Below are positions 33,652 to 41,256 of a DNA stretch of 49,996 bases, piece by piece. Where the stretch lies: NCBI GenBank assembly GCA_947492375.1, contig CANLMI010000007.1, forward strand, positions 1 to 49,996, in the 5' to 3' direction. The translations under genes and the position numbers were made by a program. The DNA comes from an uncultured Kordiimonas sp. (GTDB lineage: Bacteria; Pseudomonadota; Alphaproteobacteria; Sphingomonadales; Kordiimonadaceae). The notes below the pieces were generated by a model. That model was not told the origin of the DNA, made no database searches, and worked only from the letters and a program-made list of their open reading frames with translations. Numbering within the stretch: position 1 is the stretch's first letter; every line of letters begins with the position of its first letter.

Positions 33652-34005
33652 TTAAAATAAAGACATCTGACCATCCGTGGGGTCAGCAATGTTGAACGTC
33701 AACCTCGCCATTGCCATAGTTTCTTTACCTTCATAAATAGGAGTGTCGTAATAAGAGTTAATTGATGACCAACTCGCCCATATTTTCAGTCCTGCGCCCT
33801 GATATTCAATTGTAGGACATTTGCCCGAACTGGACCGACCGCCAGCAATTCCTAATTCATTTGATAATGCTTCCTCAAGCTGCTCATCGGTTAAGCCACG
33901 CTTTGAACGGCTTTTCCAACGTGAACCAGCCTCAAGAAAAGTTTGTGTAGCGGCTAAGAATGCCTCGCGTTTATCATCAAATGTCAGCGGTTTTGTGGAT
34001 TGCAT
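33652..34005 (-). CDS. Unknown protein ending in a clamp-binding-like QMSLF
   Basis: A 117-residue basic protein with a conserved-looking aromatic stretch (GLKIWASWSSINSYYDTPIYEG). The last five residues are QMSLF, close to the QL[SD]LF consensus for beta sliding-clamp binding. The start codon lies 32 bp from the edge of repeat R1. First gene of a two-gene operon with 33302-33634. Confidence 0.65.
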   Translation of the reverse strand: MQSTKPLTFDDKREAFLAATQTFLEAGSRWKSRSKRGLTDEQLEEALSNELGIAGGRSSSGKCPTIEYQGAGLKIWASWSSINSYYDTPIYEGKETMAMARLTFNIADPTDGQMSLF

Positions 34006-34036
34006 TATATATTACCTTTCCTTATATAGCCTCATG

Positions 34037-34282
34037 AGGCGCGTAATTACTTTCTTTGGTGTTCCAATAGCTGAAGGGAATTTCGTAAGTCCTCGATGCT
34101 GGTGTGGGGTATCACCCACCTGAAAACCCGCTGCGCTCGCGCTGCCGGTTGAAGGCACGCAAATCCGAGTATGCGGATCCGCGTGTTTTGGCAGAGCTGC
34201 AACTTGCAGCTCGAAAAATGGGGAAACACCAGTATCGACGCTCGCGCCAGGGACTAACGAAAGGGATGCAAAGAGCATCCAA
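34037..34282 (-). repeat. Structured repeat R1 (truncated copy)
   Basis: First of three copies of a hairpin-rich repeat (R2 37562-37898, R3 42542-42864). R1 and R3 differ by only a few bases over about 230 bp, but R1 lacks the distal 85-90 bp after the GGATGC/GCATCC hairpin. The left edge is 32 bp from the ATG at 34005, and the repeat is read here as the upstream leader of that gene. Open frames inside the repeat follow its stems and are not considered genes. Confidence 0.85.
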
Positions 34283-34417
34283 CGATGAAAAACAAAGAGT
34301 GGGTTTTTAAACCACTGTTTTAATTGATTTTTATCGTCCACCTAACAAACGACTGATCCGTGAAAGAATGCTTTTACTGTTTGAGAAAACAAGCAGGAAA
34401 CATTTAAGGAGAAGACA

Positions 34418-34717
34418 ATGTTTGTTATGAAAAATCTTGTTGGTACAGTGCTTTTAGCAGCTACATTATCAACTGCCGTTCTAGCGCAATCATTTCCACG
34501 CTATAACGTAAACCGCTCTAACAACGGACTTTGGAAAGTAACTTTCGAGAAAACCGTAACTGTTCGAGTACATAAATGCGGTAGCGCTGCACCATTTTCA
34601 CAATATACTGCAACCGGAAATTATCGTTATGCAGTTGGTGTACGCAACGGTCAATATATGACTGGTAAAACAACTAATGGCGGCTGGACCCACCTTTCAG
34701 GTGCATCACGTTGCTAA
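34418..34717 (+). CDS. Exported two-cysteine small protein, cassette B first gene
   Basis: A 99-residue precursor, the same length as its paralogue at 28218-28517. Signal peptide ends ...STAVLAQ. The mature protein keeps the RYxVxxSNNxxWxV opening, the KCG and the C-terminal SGAxRC cysteine, and GQYMxGxxxNGxW. Ribosome site AAGGAG six bases before the ATG. Function unknown; a periplasmic or secreted small disulfide protein is likely. Confidence 0.78.
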   Translation: MFVMKNLVGTVLLAATLSTAVLAQSFPRYNVNRSNNGLWKVTFEKTVTVRVHKCGSAAPFSQYTATGNYRYAVGVRNGQYMTGKTTNGGWTHLSGASRC

Positions 34718-34724
34718 CCCAATT

Positions 34725-34759
34725 AGGAAACACCGAAATTTACAATTTTGGTGTTTCCT
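34725..34759 (+). terminator. Hairpin between the two genes of cassette B
   Basis: AGGAAACACC (34725-34734) pairs perfectly with GGTGTTTCCT (34750-34759), extended by AAATT/AATTT inside. Only a weak T-run follows, so partial termination or mRNA protection is plausible. Its place matches the hairpin of cassette A although the sequence differs. Confidence 0.6.
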
Positions 34760-34794
34760 TTAGTATAACTGGCATTTGGCAATACGAGGGAAAA

Positions 34795-35277
34795 ATGAGA
34801 AAATTTGTATCGCATACTGCATTCCTATTAATGATCACTATTTTCTCGGGTTCGGCTTTCGCATGTGGTGAATTTCTCAGTCCGGAAAAATGGCAAAGGG
34901 CTAACTTGCATCCAGCAAAAGACAGTGTGTGCCCAACACAACGATCTGGTAGCAGGAATGTAAGGGCATTTTGTGAGCTAATTAATGAAGAATTAGAGCC
35001 TGAAGTGTCATTCGATGTAACTATGCAGTCTTTTAAAATCTTGTGTGATAGAGGTGATTTATGGCGAGTAGACATGGAAGTGTTCTGGCGAATTGCCAAT
35101 GGTGAAAAACAATCTGATGTTGGGGATTTCTATGCCGATCCTAGCGGCTTGAAGAAAAGGCTCCAACGGCTTCGGGATAATGTGGCTTTTGAGTTTAATA
35201 AGATTAAACGCCTGTGTTTAACCTCAATTTTTGCCGATTTAGAAAACTGTGATTACCTTAATAGAAATCCTTGGTAA
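34795..35277 (+). CDS. Exported six-cysteine protein, cassette B second gene
   Basis: A 160-residue protein with a signal peptide ending GSAFAC (cleavage probably before the Cys or just after AFA). Six cysteines and several blocks (WQRANLHPAK; VTMQSFKILC; AFEFNKIKRLC) are shared with 27635-28126; overall the two are clearly paralogous but diverged. GAGG ribosome site. Start chosen at 34795, after the intercistronic hairpin. Confidence 0.78.
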   Translation: MRKFVSHTAFLLMITIFSGSAFACGEFLSPEKWQRANLHPAKDSVCPTQRSGSRNVRAFCELINEELEPEVSFDVTMQSFKILCDRGDLWRVDMEVFWRIANGEKQSDVGDFYADPSGLKKRLQRLRDNVAFEFNKIKRLCLTSIFADLENCDYLNRNPW

Positions 35278-35312
35278 TCAAAAATTTAGAGATATTGAGC
35301 AAATCCTGAAGA

Positions 35313-35343
35313 AGTTATCAGGGTGTTGACCACCCTGATAACT
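35313..35343. terminator. Bidirectional hairpin between convergent genes
   Basis: AGTTATCAGGGTG (35313-35325), loop TTGAC, CACCCTGATAACT (35331-35343): a perfect 13-bp stem between cassette B and the SprT-like gene. No long T-run on either side. Confidence 0.6.
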
Positions 35344-35354
35344 GAGCAAGCCAT

Positions 35355-36035
35355 TTAACATGCTTCAGCTTGCAGAGCTTCCAGCTCATAGGACACCATA
35401 AGGGCATCATCACGGCCACATTTCACCATAAGGTCAGACTTACCCCAAGTCAGTTGGCCACATTCGGGGCAAGTAAATTTCCATTTCGTCTTTTTGCGCG
35501 GATTCTGACGCAATTGTTCGTCAACATCTTCTTGAACAATATCTGACCATGTGAGGCTGAAGCCTTTCGCTACCAGCTCGGACACTGCGTTATCAAAGGG
35601 ACCGCCTTTGATAATGTAATGAGTCATCTGTTGGCCCGTTTCAGTGCCGCCAGGCTCGCCAGTGTTCGACGGATGAAGGCCGATAGCCTTCATCATGTTA
35701 CCCCATTCCTTATTATGGTATCCGGTGCGGCTAGGTTTACCGAAATGATGCTGCTCCTGATGCACCATTTCATGGGCGAGGGTGGATAAAACTTCCTCAA
35801 GGCTCCGTGTCCTGAAATGCTGAGGGTTTAGCGCTATTTCATCCACAATCTGATCTTTATGGGAACCGGAACCTTGCCAGCGTTCAGGGCAATAATACCC
35901 ATATGTGCGGCCCTTACGGGCATGGATTATCAGTGATTGCGGCAAGCGCCCCTGAAAGAGACTTTCATTGAAGTAATTGAAAGCCTCTTGGAGTTGTAAG
36001 TACGCTTGCTGCGTGGGTGTCATACTATTTGGCAT
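35355..36035 (-). CDS. SprT-like zinc metalloprotease domain protein
   Basis: A 226-residue protein with the zincin motif HEMVH (His88, Glu89, His92) in the SprT fold (AFNYFNESLFQGRLP at the start) and a C-terminal zinc ribbon (CPECGQ ... VKCG). SprT/Spartan-type proteases cleave DNA-protein crosslinks in eukaryotes; plasmid versions are uncharacterised. A role in removing covalent protein-DNA adducts, such as relaxase, is speculation. Confidence 0.85.
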   Translation of the reverse strand: MPNSMTPTQQAYLQLQEAFNYFNESLFQGRLPQSLIIHARKGRTYGYYCPERWQGSGSHKDQIVDEIALNPQHFRTRSLEEVLSTLAHEMVHQEQHHFGKPSRTGYHNKEWGNMMKAIGLHPSNTGEPGGTETGQQMTHYIIKGGPFDNAVSELVAKGFSLTWSDIVQEDVDEQLRQNPRKKTKWKFTCPECGQLTWGKSDLMVKCGRDDALMVSYELEALQAEAC

Positions 36036-36048
36036 CTAAACGCTCTCG

Positions 36049-36240
36049 TTATGGCCAAAATGGATCTGACAACCATTCAGTGATAATACTTCGATTATGA
36101 CTGTCGAGCGTGCTTGCTGCATCAAAAAGGTCAAAATCGAAATTATTCTTATGAAGCCAAAGACCAGCAAAAAACTTTGCTATAATAATTTCACCAGATG
36201 ACCAGAAACCCATTGCTTTTTTCAATTTGTCATCGTGCAT
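36049..36240 (-). CDS. Unknown small protein
   Basis: A 63-residue protein from the ATG at 36240, with GGAAAG just upstream; a TTG 15 bases earlier is possible. Aromatic and acidic (KNNFDFDLFDAAST). The two palindromes at 36310-36346 are in its promoter region. Its stop lies 13 bases before the SprT-like gene start, suggesting co-transcription. Confidence 0.5.
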   Translation of the reverse strand: MHDDKLKKAMGFWSSGEIIIAKFFAGLWLHKNNFDFDLFDAASTLDSHNRSIITEWLSDPFWP

Positions 36241-36309
36241 AATTCTTTCCGACAAATCGTTGCTGTGAAATTGATAGGGCAGTCATAAATAAATTCTCCT
36301 TTAAATTGC

Positions 36310-36346
36310 TGTATAGTACCATACACTTATTGTATAGTACTATACA
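36310..36346 (-). promoter_or_regulatory. Tandem 16-bp palindromes at a promoter
   Basis: TGTATAGTACTATACA (36331-36346, perfect) and TGTATAGTACCATACA (36310-36325, one mismatch), with centres 21 bp apart, two helical turns. On the minus strand they overlap a candidate promoter (TTGTAT, 18 bases, TATGGT) for the genes at 36240 and below. This looks like a cooperative operator; the repressor is unknown. Confidence 0.7.
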
Positions 36347-36354
36347 ATTTCTGA

Positions 36355-36972
36355 CTAAAACAAACTCATTTGGTTTTCAGCTTCCATATCTACATTGGAA
36401 TTTGCTGCACAGTAGGCGAGGGCGGTTGCTTTCACGCTTCCGAACTCAGTAAAGGCGTTTCTATGCTTGAAAAATGATGTGTATCCGGTTTTCGAGATAG
36501 GCATTGGTTCATCGATATGAAGGCCATCTCTGACATGCCTAAATTCAAGATGATCGGTGCCAGAAAAATAGTCAGGTCGATATGAAACTTGCACCTGATA
36601 GCGCTCTTCCAAAGTGATCATAAAAACACCTCTCTGGCCAATACGGGGTTCTGCCCCTTCAGGCGCGGCCCAAATATCCTGAATATGGTGCTTCCAATCT
36701 AAACGGCATCGTAAAGCCGCCCACGGCGAAGCTTTATGATCTTCAGGGTTCTTTCGGGCTATGTCATCCATTAACCAAATCAGGCTATTGAGCATGTTCA
36801 ATAGCGAGAAGGTGCCATTATCCGGCTCTTGCTCATTAAGGATCGTCTGGTCAAGTCGTACAGCTTCAGCAGTGATACCAGCGATCTTTGTATTATAATC
36901 CATATCAGCGGTTTCAAGGTCAGCTCGCAAACCAAGAGAAGCACATTTTTTATACCAGATTTTTACACTCAT
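36355..36972 (-). CDS. Unknown protein ending in a clamp-binding-like QMSLF
   Basis: A 205-residue soluble protein, last gene of the operon behind repeat R2. It ends ENQMSLF. No catalytic motif recognised. Coupled to the upstream gene by a one-base stop/start overlap. Confidence 0.65.
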   Translation of the reverse strand: MSVKIWYKKCASLGLRADLETADMDYNTKIAGITAEAVRLDQTILNEQEPDNGTFSLLNMLNSLIWLMDDIARKNPEDHKASPWAALRCRLDWKHHIQDIWAAPEGAEPRIGQRGVFMITLEERYQVQVSYRPDYFSGTDHLEFRHVRDGLHIDEPMPISKTGYTSFFKHRNAFTEFGSVKATALAYCAANSNVDMEAENQMSLF

Positions 36973-37415
36973 TATACTTGCTCCCCTGTCTGTTCTGGTC
37001 CTTCGATCTTTACTGTCGAACGTTCTTCTTCGCGGTCATATTCACGGCCTGAATTTTCCGCTACTTCAGCCAGTGCATCCAAATACTCTTCAATTTCGGC
37101 TTCTGCTTCTTCAATAGTGGCAAACGTCAAGGGTTCACCATCTTCTGACCAACAATTCACCCATCCATCAATAAGGGTGTATGTCAGTACGGTGTAACGG
37201 GGTGCCTCAATTGTCATGACAAATTCCTGTCCCATATTTTTAAGGAATTTAACGCGGTGTGCGATTGCTGCTTTCATTGCTTTTGAATGATCAACAAAAC
37301 TGTCAATCCATTCGTCACAAAACCTCAAAACGCAGCGTGGTTTTGGATGGCCGCACCACTCATAAGAAAACTCATACCGAGCATCTTGCTCTATAGCTAT
37401 TTGGGAAATATTCAT
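36972..37415 (-). CDS. Unknown acidic protein
   Basis: A 147-residue protein with Cys/aromatic N-terminal part (YEWCGHPKPRCVLRFCDEW) and a strongly acidic C-terminus (EEAEAEIEEYLDAL). Middle gene of the R2 operon, overlapping both neighbours by one base. Function unknown. Confidence 0.65.
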   Translation of the reverse strand: MNISQIAIEQDARYEFSYEWCGHPKPRCVLRFCDEWIDSFVDHSKAMKAAIAHRVKFLKNMGQEFVMTIEAPRYTVLTYTLIDGWVNCWSEDGEPLTFATIEEAEAEIEEYLDALAEVAENSGREYDREEERSTVKIEGPEQTGEQV

Positions 37416-37531
37416 TAAAATAGCCCCTTACAGTAGTTAATGATTGCTCTCAAACCACTCATCAAAGACATGATTCCAAGCCCACCAATAAGAGCAAATG
37501 GAATTAGCCCTGTTATCGTTTGAAAATCCAT
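37415..37531 (-). CDS. 38-residue membrane protein, first gene of the R2 operon
   Basis: A short frame (start MDFQTITGLIPFALIGGL) with one membrane helix. It has a strong ribosome site (AAAGGAAAC) and overlaps the next start by one base, which argues that it is translated. The ATG is 30 bp from the edge of repeat R2. Confidence 0.65.
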   Translation of the reverse strand: MDFQTITGLIPFALIGGLGIMSLMSGLRAIINYCKGLF

Positions 37532-37561
37532 GATGTTTCCTTTCTTTAAAAAAGCCTTGGA

Positions 37562-37898
37562 AGGCGCGTAACTACTTTCCTTGGTGTTCAAAAAGCTGAA
37601 GGGAATTTCGTAAGTCCTCGATCATGATGTGGGGTATCACCCACCTGAAAACCCGCTGCGCTCGCGCTGCCGGTTGAAGGCACGCAGATCCGAGTAATCG
37701 GATCCGCGTGTTTTGGCAGAGCTGCAGCTTGCAGCTCGAAAAATGGGGAGACAGCATGATCGACGCTCGCGCCAGGGACTAACGAAAGGGATGCAAAGAG
37801 CATCCAAAACAGGAGAGGATCGTTACCGGATGGTGAAGACCAGGTTTATCGGGCTGAGTAGCAAAGCTATAGAGCCGTGCCGCAATCGCGGCCTCCCA
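37562..37898 (-). repeat. Structured repeat R2 (full copy)
   Basis: Full-length copy, 337 bp, upstream of the 37531-36355 operon. Its main hairpin (arms CACGCAGATCCG and CGGATCCGCGTG) pairs better than in R1/R3, where two A-C mismatches occur. The GAGCTGC/GCAGCTC and GGATGC/GCATCC hairpins are unchanged. The far end carries TAGCAAAGCTA and CCGCAATCGCGG mini-hairpins. Confidence 0.88.
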
Positions 37899-37947
37899 AT
37901 AGTCTTATTCAACTCTTAAATTTAAAAACTACCTAACCAGGTATGAA

Positions 37948-37974
37948 AGAAAAAAAGCGGCTCAAGGCCGCTTT
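37948..37974 (-). terminator. Rho-independent terminator
   Basis: AAAGCGGC, five-base loop, GCCGCTTT, followed on the minus strand by a T-run. It ends the small gene at 37979. Confidence 0.85.
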
Positions 37975-37978
37975 AAAG

Positions 37979-38134
37979 TCACTCATTATCATTTGCTGCC
38001 TTTGGTTCTTGTTTAACTGAGGATAGTTCGATTGAGAAAAAGGGTGGGATGGCAATCTTGATCTTCCAGCTAATGCCTTTGTTGCGGAAAATCCTGTTGA
38101 AGCGAGTGCGAAGTTTAGAGGTAATTGATTTCAT
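37979..38134 (-). CDS. 51-residue basic protein, unknown
   Basis: A small basic protein (start MKSITSKLRTRFNRI) with an amphipathic middle and a polar end. An excellent ribosome site (AAGGAG, 7 bases) and its own terminator show it is expressed. No family recognised. Confidence 0.65.
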   Translation of the reverse strand: MKSITSKLRTRFNRIFRNKGISWKIKIAIPPFFSIELSSVKQEPKAANDNE

Positions 38135-38500
38135 TCAGTTCTCCTTGGTTGCTACTGTAAATTATGGAGCGATTAAATCCGTGGCTTGAGCATAGAACGC
38201 ACCGCTTTGCGGTCGTAACGAAGTGAAGAACTCCTGAGTTGCGGAAATGCGTCCACTGATATGATCAGCGTTTAATTTTCAGTTTCACGGCCAAGAGTTA
38301 TGAAATCGAGTAATCCTAAATAGAGCCTGTGGCTGAGGGAGTTTATGTGACAAAGAGCTATTAGCGATCAAGATTGCCATCCTATCCGCTCTCTGGGAAA
38401 ACCAGTTAGCCAGGAACAAGCAGATGGTGATGTAACCTATGTGGCCTTGAGCAGCTTTTTGTGTATGCTACACATGCTTTGACTGAAAGAAGCTTATAAT
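38135..38500. other. Leader region without a recognised gene
   Basis: About 365 bp upstream of the 51-residue gene. It includes a small hairpin (ACCGC/GCGGT) and a 17-base stretch (38366-38382) that is the exact reverse complement of codons inside the 51-residue gene (38047-38063). No frame with a ribosome site was seen. Confidence 0.4.
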
Positions 38501-38533
38501 AAAAAGAAAAGGCCGCGAGCATCGCTCACGGCC
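38501..38533 (-). terminator. Rho-independent terminator
   Basis: GGCCGCGAGC (38511-38520) pairs with GCTCACGGCC (38524-38533) with one G-T/A-C imperfection, followed by T-rich sequence on the minus strand. Confidence 0.85.
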
Positions 38534-38554
38534 TGATCTTGAAAACACCAAAGA

Positions 38555-38746
38555 TTATTTATCATCGTCGGACTTTGGAACGCGCAATGAGATTTTGCCG
38601 GAAAGTGGCAATGAGTCCAAAACGATATTGATACCGTCACCGTCACCGTGGGTCCATGCAGCCCCAACACGGTTCCAAATTTTCTTGTCGTCGCTGCCTT
38701 CGACAACATTGTATGCGATGTAATCAGGTTTAGAAGCGTTACTCAT
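38555..38746 (-). CDS. Small conserved-looking plasmid protein, unknown
   Basis: A 63-residue acidic protein (YIAYNVVEGSDDKKIWNRVG, AWTHGDGDGINIVLDSLPL). I recall similar unnamed small proteins on other alphaproteobacterial plasmids. Strong AAGGAG ribosome site and its own terminator. Function unknown. Confidence 0.65.
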   Translation of the reverse strand: MSNASKPDYIAYNVVEGSDDKKIWNRVGAAWTHGDGDGINIVLDSLPLSGKISLRVPKSDDDK

Positions 38747-38922
38747 TTTTTGTCTCCTTAATTGAGTTGATGACTGAATCTGAAAGAAGGTGGATAGAGC
38801 TTTTTCAAACCTTTTTTGTTTCGCGGTAATGTCGGCAGACTAAGGAAAAAAGGAAATTGAAAACGCTCTGCCTTCTGGAATATCAGCATCTTAGAACGAA
38901 AAAAGGCAGGCAAAAAAGCGGG

Positions 38923-40203
38923 TTATACGCGCCTCGCTTGATTGTGATTAATATCGCATAGGTCGATGACTGGCAGGTCGCTCCAACGTGTTGTGTAACA
39001 GGGACTAAGACGTTCACGCGCCATCCACCAGGGACGCTCAAAGCCACTTGAAGCTACGCGGATAGTTTCACGGCCATACCGACGATTAAGCTTATCCATT
39101 GTTTTCATGAGCTGGTCCGTGCGCTCTGTTTGTGCGTGGCCAAAGAGCGAAGGCTGACGTTCCTTGTCATAAACGAGGCCCGTCAACATGATACCAGCTT
39201 TTTGATATTCCAGCCCAGGGCGAAATATTCGTTTAAGCCCGTCAAGTGCCGCTCTTGATAGGGTGCTTGTATCGTTCCGAGCTTCATGGAATGCAATTGT
39301 TTTACTGTTACTGTAATAGGTGCCAGGGGCGAAAGGGCTGGTTTTGATAAAAACCGTAAGCGCAGACGCGAAAACCCGTTTCTGACGGGCTTTTTCGGCT
39401 GCGCGTGACGCATAAAGCGATACAGCTTCAGCTAAATGTCGTGCTGTCTTCACACGTCCTTTAAAGCCTCGACTGACCATTATGTGTTGCGGGTGCGGCG
39501 GCGCTTCATCAAAAGGGATGCAAGCGATGCCCTGCAGCTCGCGCACAGTTTTTTCGACAACTACATTAAAGCGATTGCGTGCCTGTCGTGCATCCATATG
39601 TGCCAGGTGCGCTGCATTATCGATATGCATAACTCGCAAATGTTCGCTAAGGCGTCTGCCAATGCCCCAAATATCGCTGACATCAATGGAAGCCAACAAG
39701 CGATCATCTGGCTCTGTTATAGTGAATGTTCCACCAGTGCCAGGGCGTTTTTTGGCAATACGGTTAGCAAGCTTTGCGAGTGTCTTTGTCGGCGCGATCC
39801 CGACACTAACGGGTATCCCTGTCCATTGTTCAATTGTCGCCTTCAAGCGTTTTGCATGATCATCGAGCTTGTCAAAGCCACGGAGATTTAAAAACGCCTC
39901 ATCGATGCTGTAGATTTCAACTTCCGGAGAAAATTGCTCCAGTGATTTCATCACACGGCGCGATAAGTCGCCGTAAAGAGCATAATTAGAGCTAAATACA
40001 GCGACACCATTTGCATTCAGTTTGTCCCGGATTTCAAAATATGGGTCGCCCATTTTAAATCCGAGCTCATCAACTTCATTGGACTTTGCAATGATACACC
40101 CGTCATTATTCGAGAGCACAGCAACAGGCCGATGCTTTAGATCGGGCCTGAAAACACGCTCGCAACTGGCATAGAAGCGATTGCAGTCAACAAGCGCTAT
40201 CAT
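38923..40203 (-). CDS. umuC: UmuC-like Y-family DNA polymerase
   Basis: A 426-residue translesion polymerase. The first metal-binding Asp is in MIALVDCNRFYASCERVF and the catalytic acidic pair in YSIDEAFLNL. A helix-hairpin-helix region (VSDIWGIGRRLSEHL) follows. QPSLF (about residue 356) is a typical internal clamp-binding motif. It overlaps umuD by four bases. Confidence 0.95.
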   Translation of the reverse strand: MIALVDCNRFYASCERVFRPDLKHRPVAVLSNNDGCIIAKSNEVDELGFKMGDPYFEIRDKLNANGVAVFSSNYALYGDLSRRVMKSLEQFSPEVEIYSIDEAFLNLRGFDKLDDHAKRLKATIEQWTGIPVSVGIAPTKTLAKLANRIAKKRPGTGGTFTITEPDDRLLASIDVSDIWGIGRRLSEHLRVMHIDNAAHLAHMDARQARNRFNVVVEKTVRELQGIACIPFDEAPPHPQHIMVSRGFKGRVKTARHLAEAVSLYASRAAEKARQKRVFASALTVFIKTSPFAPGTYYSNSKTIAFHEARNDTSTLSRAALDGLKRIFRPGLEYQKAGIMLTGLVYDKERQPSLFGHAQTERTDQLMKTMDKLNRRYGRETIRVASSGFERPWWMARERLSPCYTTRWSDLPVIDLCDINHNQARRV

Positions 40204-40631
40204 TTTGAGAGCTGAAGAATGGTAGCGCTAACGACACCCCAAACTGTGGTATTTTCCGTTATGGGAATATCCTTATAGATGGGATTATCAGCGCGAAGGC
40301 ATGGACCTTCAGGCGTGATCGTGTAGCGTTTTACTGTCAGCCCGTTGTCATGCGTGGCCACAATGACCATGCCAGGTTTCGGTGTGATTGAGCGATCAAC
40401 TACAAGGATTGATCCATCAAGAATGCCGCCTTGCTCCATACTATCACCGCTCACGCGCAACAAAAATGTTGCTGGCGGGTTTTTCACCAGTAGGTCGTTA
40501 AGATCAAGGGTGTCCTCTAGCCAGTCTTCGGCTGGACTAGGGAAACCCGCAGCGATCGCACACAAGAAGTATGGAATCGCACATGATGTCCGTTGTCGGT
40601 ACGGGTAAATATCGTAATAATTGGCTCGCAT
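40200..40631 (-). CDS. umuD: UmuD-like SOS mutagenesis protein
   Basis: A 143-residue S24 autoprotease. The self-cleavage site is CAIAA|GFPSP (Ala28-Gly29), the catalytic serine Ser64 (SGDSMEQGG) and the lysine Lys101 (GLTVKRY). I start it at the ATG 40631; a TTG at 40667 lies upstream of the LexA box and cannot be the start of an SOS-controlled gene. It forms Pol V with UmuC. Confidence 0.92.
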   Translation of the reverse strand: MRANYYDIYPYRQRTSCAIPYFLCAIAAGFPSPAEDWLEDTLDLNDLLVKNPPATFLLRVSGDSMEQGGILDGSILVVDRSITPKPGMVIVATHDNGLTVKRYTITPEGPCLRADNPIYKDIPITENTTVWGVVSATILQLSK

Positions 40632-40642
40632 ACGAGACAAAA

Positions 40643-40657
40643 GAACATAAAGAGAAC
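40643..40657 (-). promoter_or_regulatory. LexA box (alphaproteobacterial type)
   Basis: On the minus strand GTTCTCTTTATGTTC, i.e. GTTC-N7-GTTC, the SOS box of Alphaproteobacteria. It lies 11 bp upstream of the umuD ATG. Confidence 0.85.
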
Positions 40658-40686
40658 AAATAATCAATATAATTGAAATTGGAGTT

Positions 40687-40746
40687 GTCGAAAAAAGTAA
40701 AAGGCCGTGTGAAAAGAGAAGTAGGGGAGAGAGTACACACGGCCTT
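40687..40746 (-). terminator. Terminator after the Xre regulator gene
   Basis: AAGGCCGTGTG (40701-40711) pairs with CACACGGCCTT (40736-40746), followed on the minus strand by a T-rich run. Confidence 0.7.
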
Positions 40747-40845
40747 AAAGTTGAGCTTTGGAAATAAATTTATAGCTTTTGCAATATTAACGGGAAATTT
40801 TGGCAGTTGCTACCGCCAAAATGTCACACTTTCAAAATCAACGGC

Positions 40846-41256
40846 TTAAACAGATGGTGAATTTGAAAGCAACCGGATAATTTGCAAGGCTTTTGATCTT
40901 ACAGTCGGGTTTCGTATATCGAAAAATGTCGCAAGCAGCTCATCCGCTTGCTGTTGTTCATATGGGTTAAGCTCACCCTCTTTTAAATCTATTGATTCAG
41001 GTGTGAGGCCATCAAAAAAGGCTTGCACGTCAACTTCAAAAAGATGCGCGAATTTATAGAGAACGCTTGCTGAGATACGGTTTTTTCCAGTCTCATATTT
41101 TTGAATCTGTTGGTAAGAAACACCAATTATTTCGGAAAGATCAGATTGAGACATATTTCGCATCCTGCGAAATTTTCTAACATTTTGCCCAACATGATAG
41201 TCAACGGGATCAATATTAGATTGATCATCCTCTTTGAGCTGAATAGTTCCAGTCAT
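40846..41256 (-). CDS. Xre-family transcriptional regulator
   Basis: A 136-residue regulator with an HTH_3 domain at about residues 23-77 (NVRKFRRMRNMSQSDLSEIIGVSYQQIQKYETGKNRI, in two parts). This type is common in Alphaproteobacteria. Target genes unknown; it is near umuDC but under its own promoter. Confidence 0.85.
   Translation of the reverse strand: MTGTIQLKEDDQSNIDPVDYHVGQNVRKFRRMRNMSQSDLSEIIGVSYQQIQKYETGKNRISASVLYKFAHLFEVDVQAFFDGLTPESIDLKEGELNPYEQQQADELLATFFDIRNPTVRSKALQIIRLLSNSPSV

Noticed and set aside
34037-34341. Open frames of about 60-110 codons on both strands of repeats R1-R3
   Set aside because: They follow the hairpins of the repeats, occur in several frames at once and have no ribosome sites. 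I treat them as by-products of the structured repeat.
37979-38134. Tail AANDNE of the 51-residue protein as a tmRNA-type tag
   Set aside because: Short chance similarity. There is no tmRNA structure nearby, and the residues are ordinary codons before a stop.
40200-40667. umuD starting at the TTG at 40667
   Set aside because: It would put the LexA box inside the coding region and has no ribosome site.
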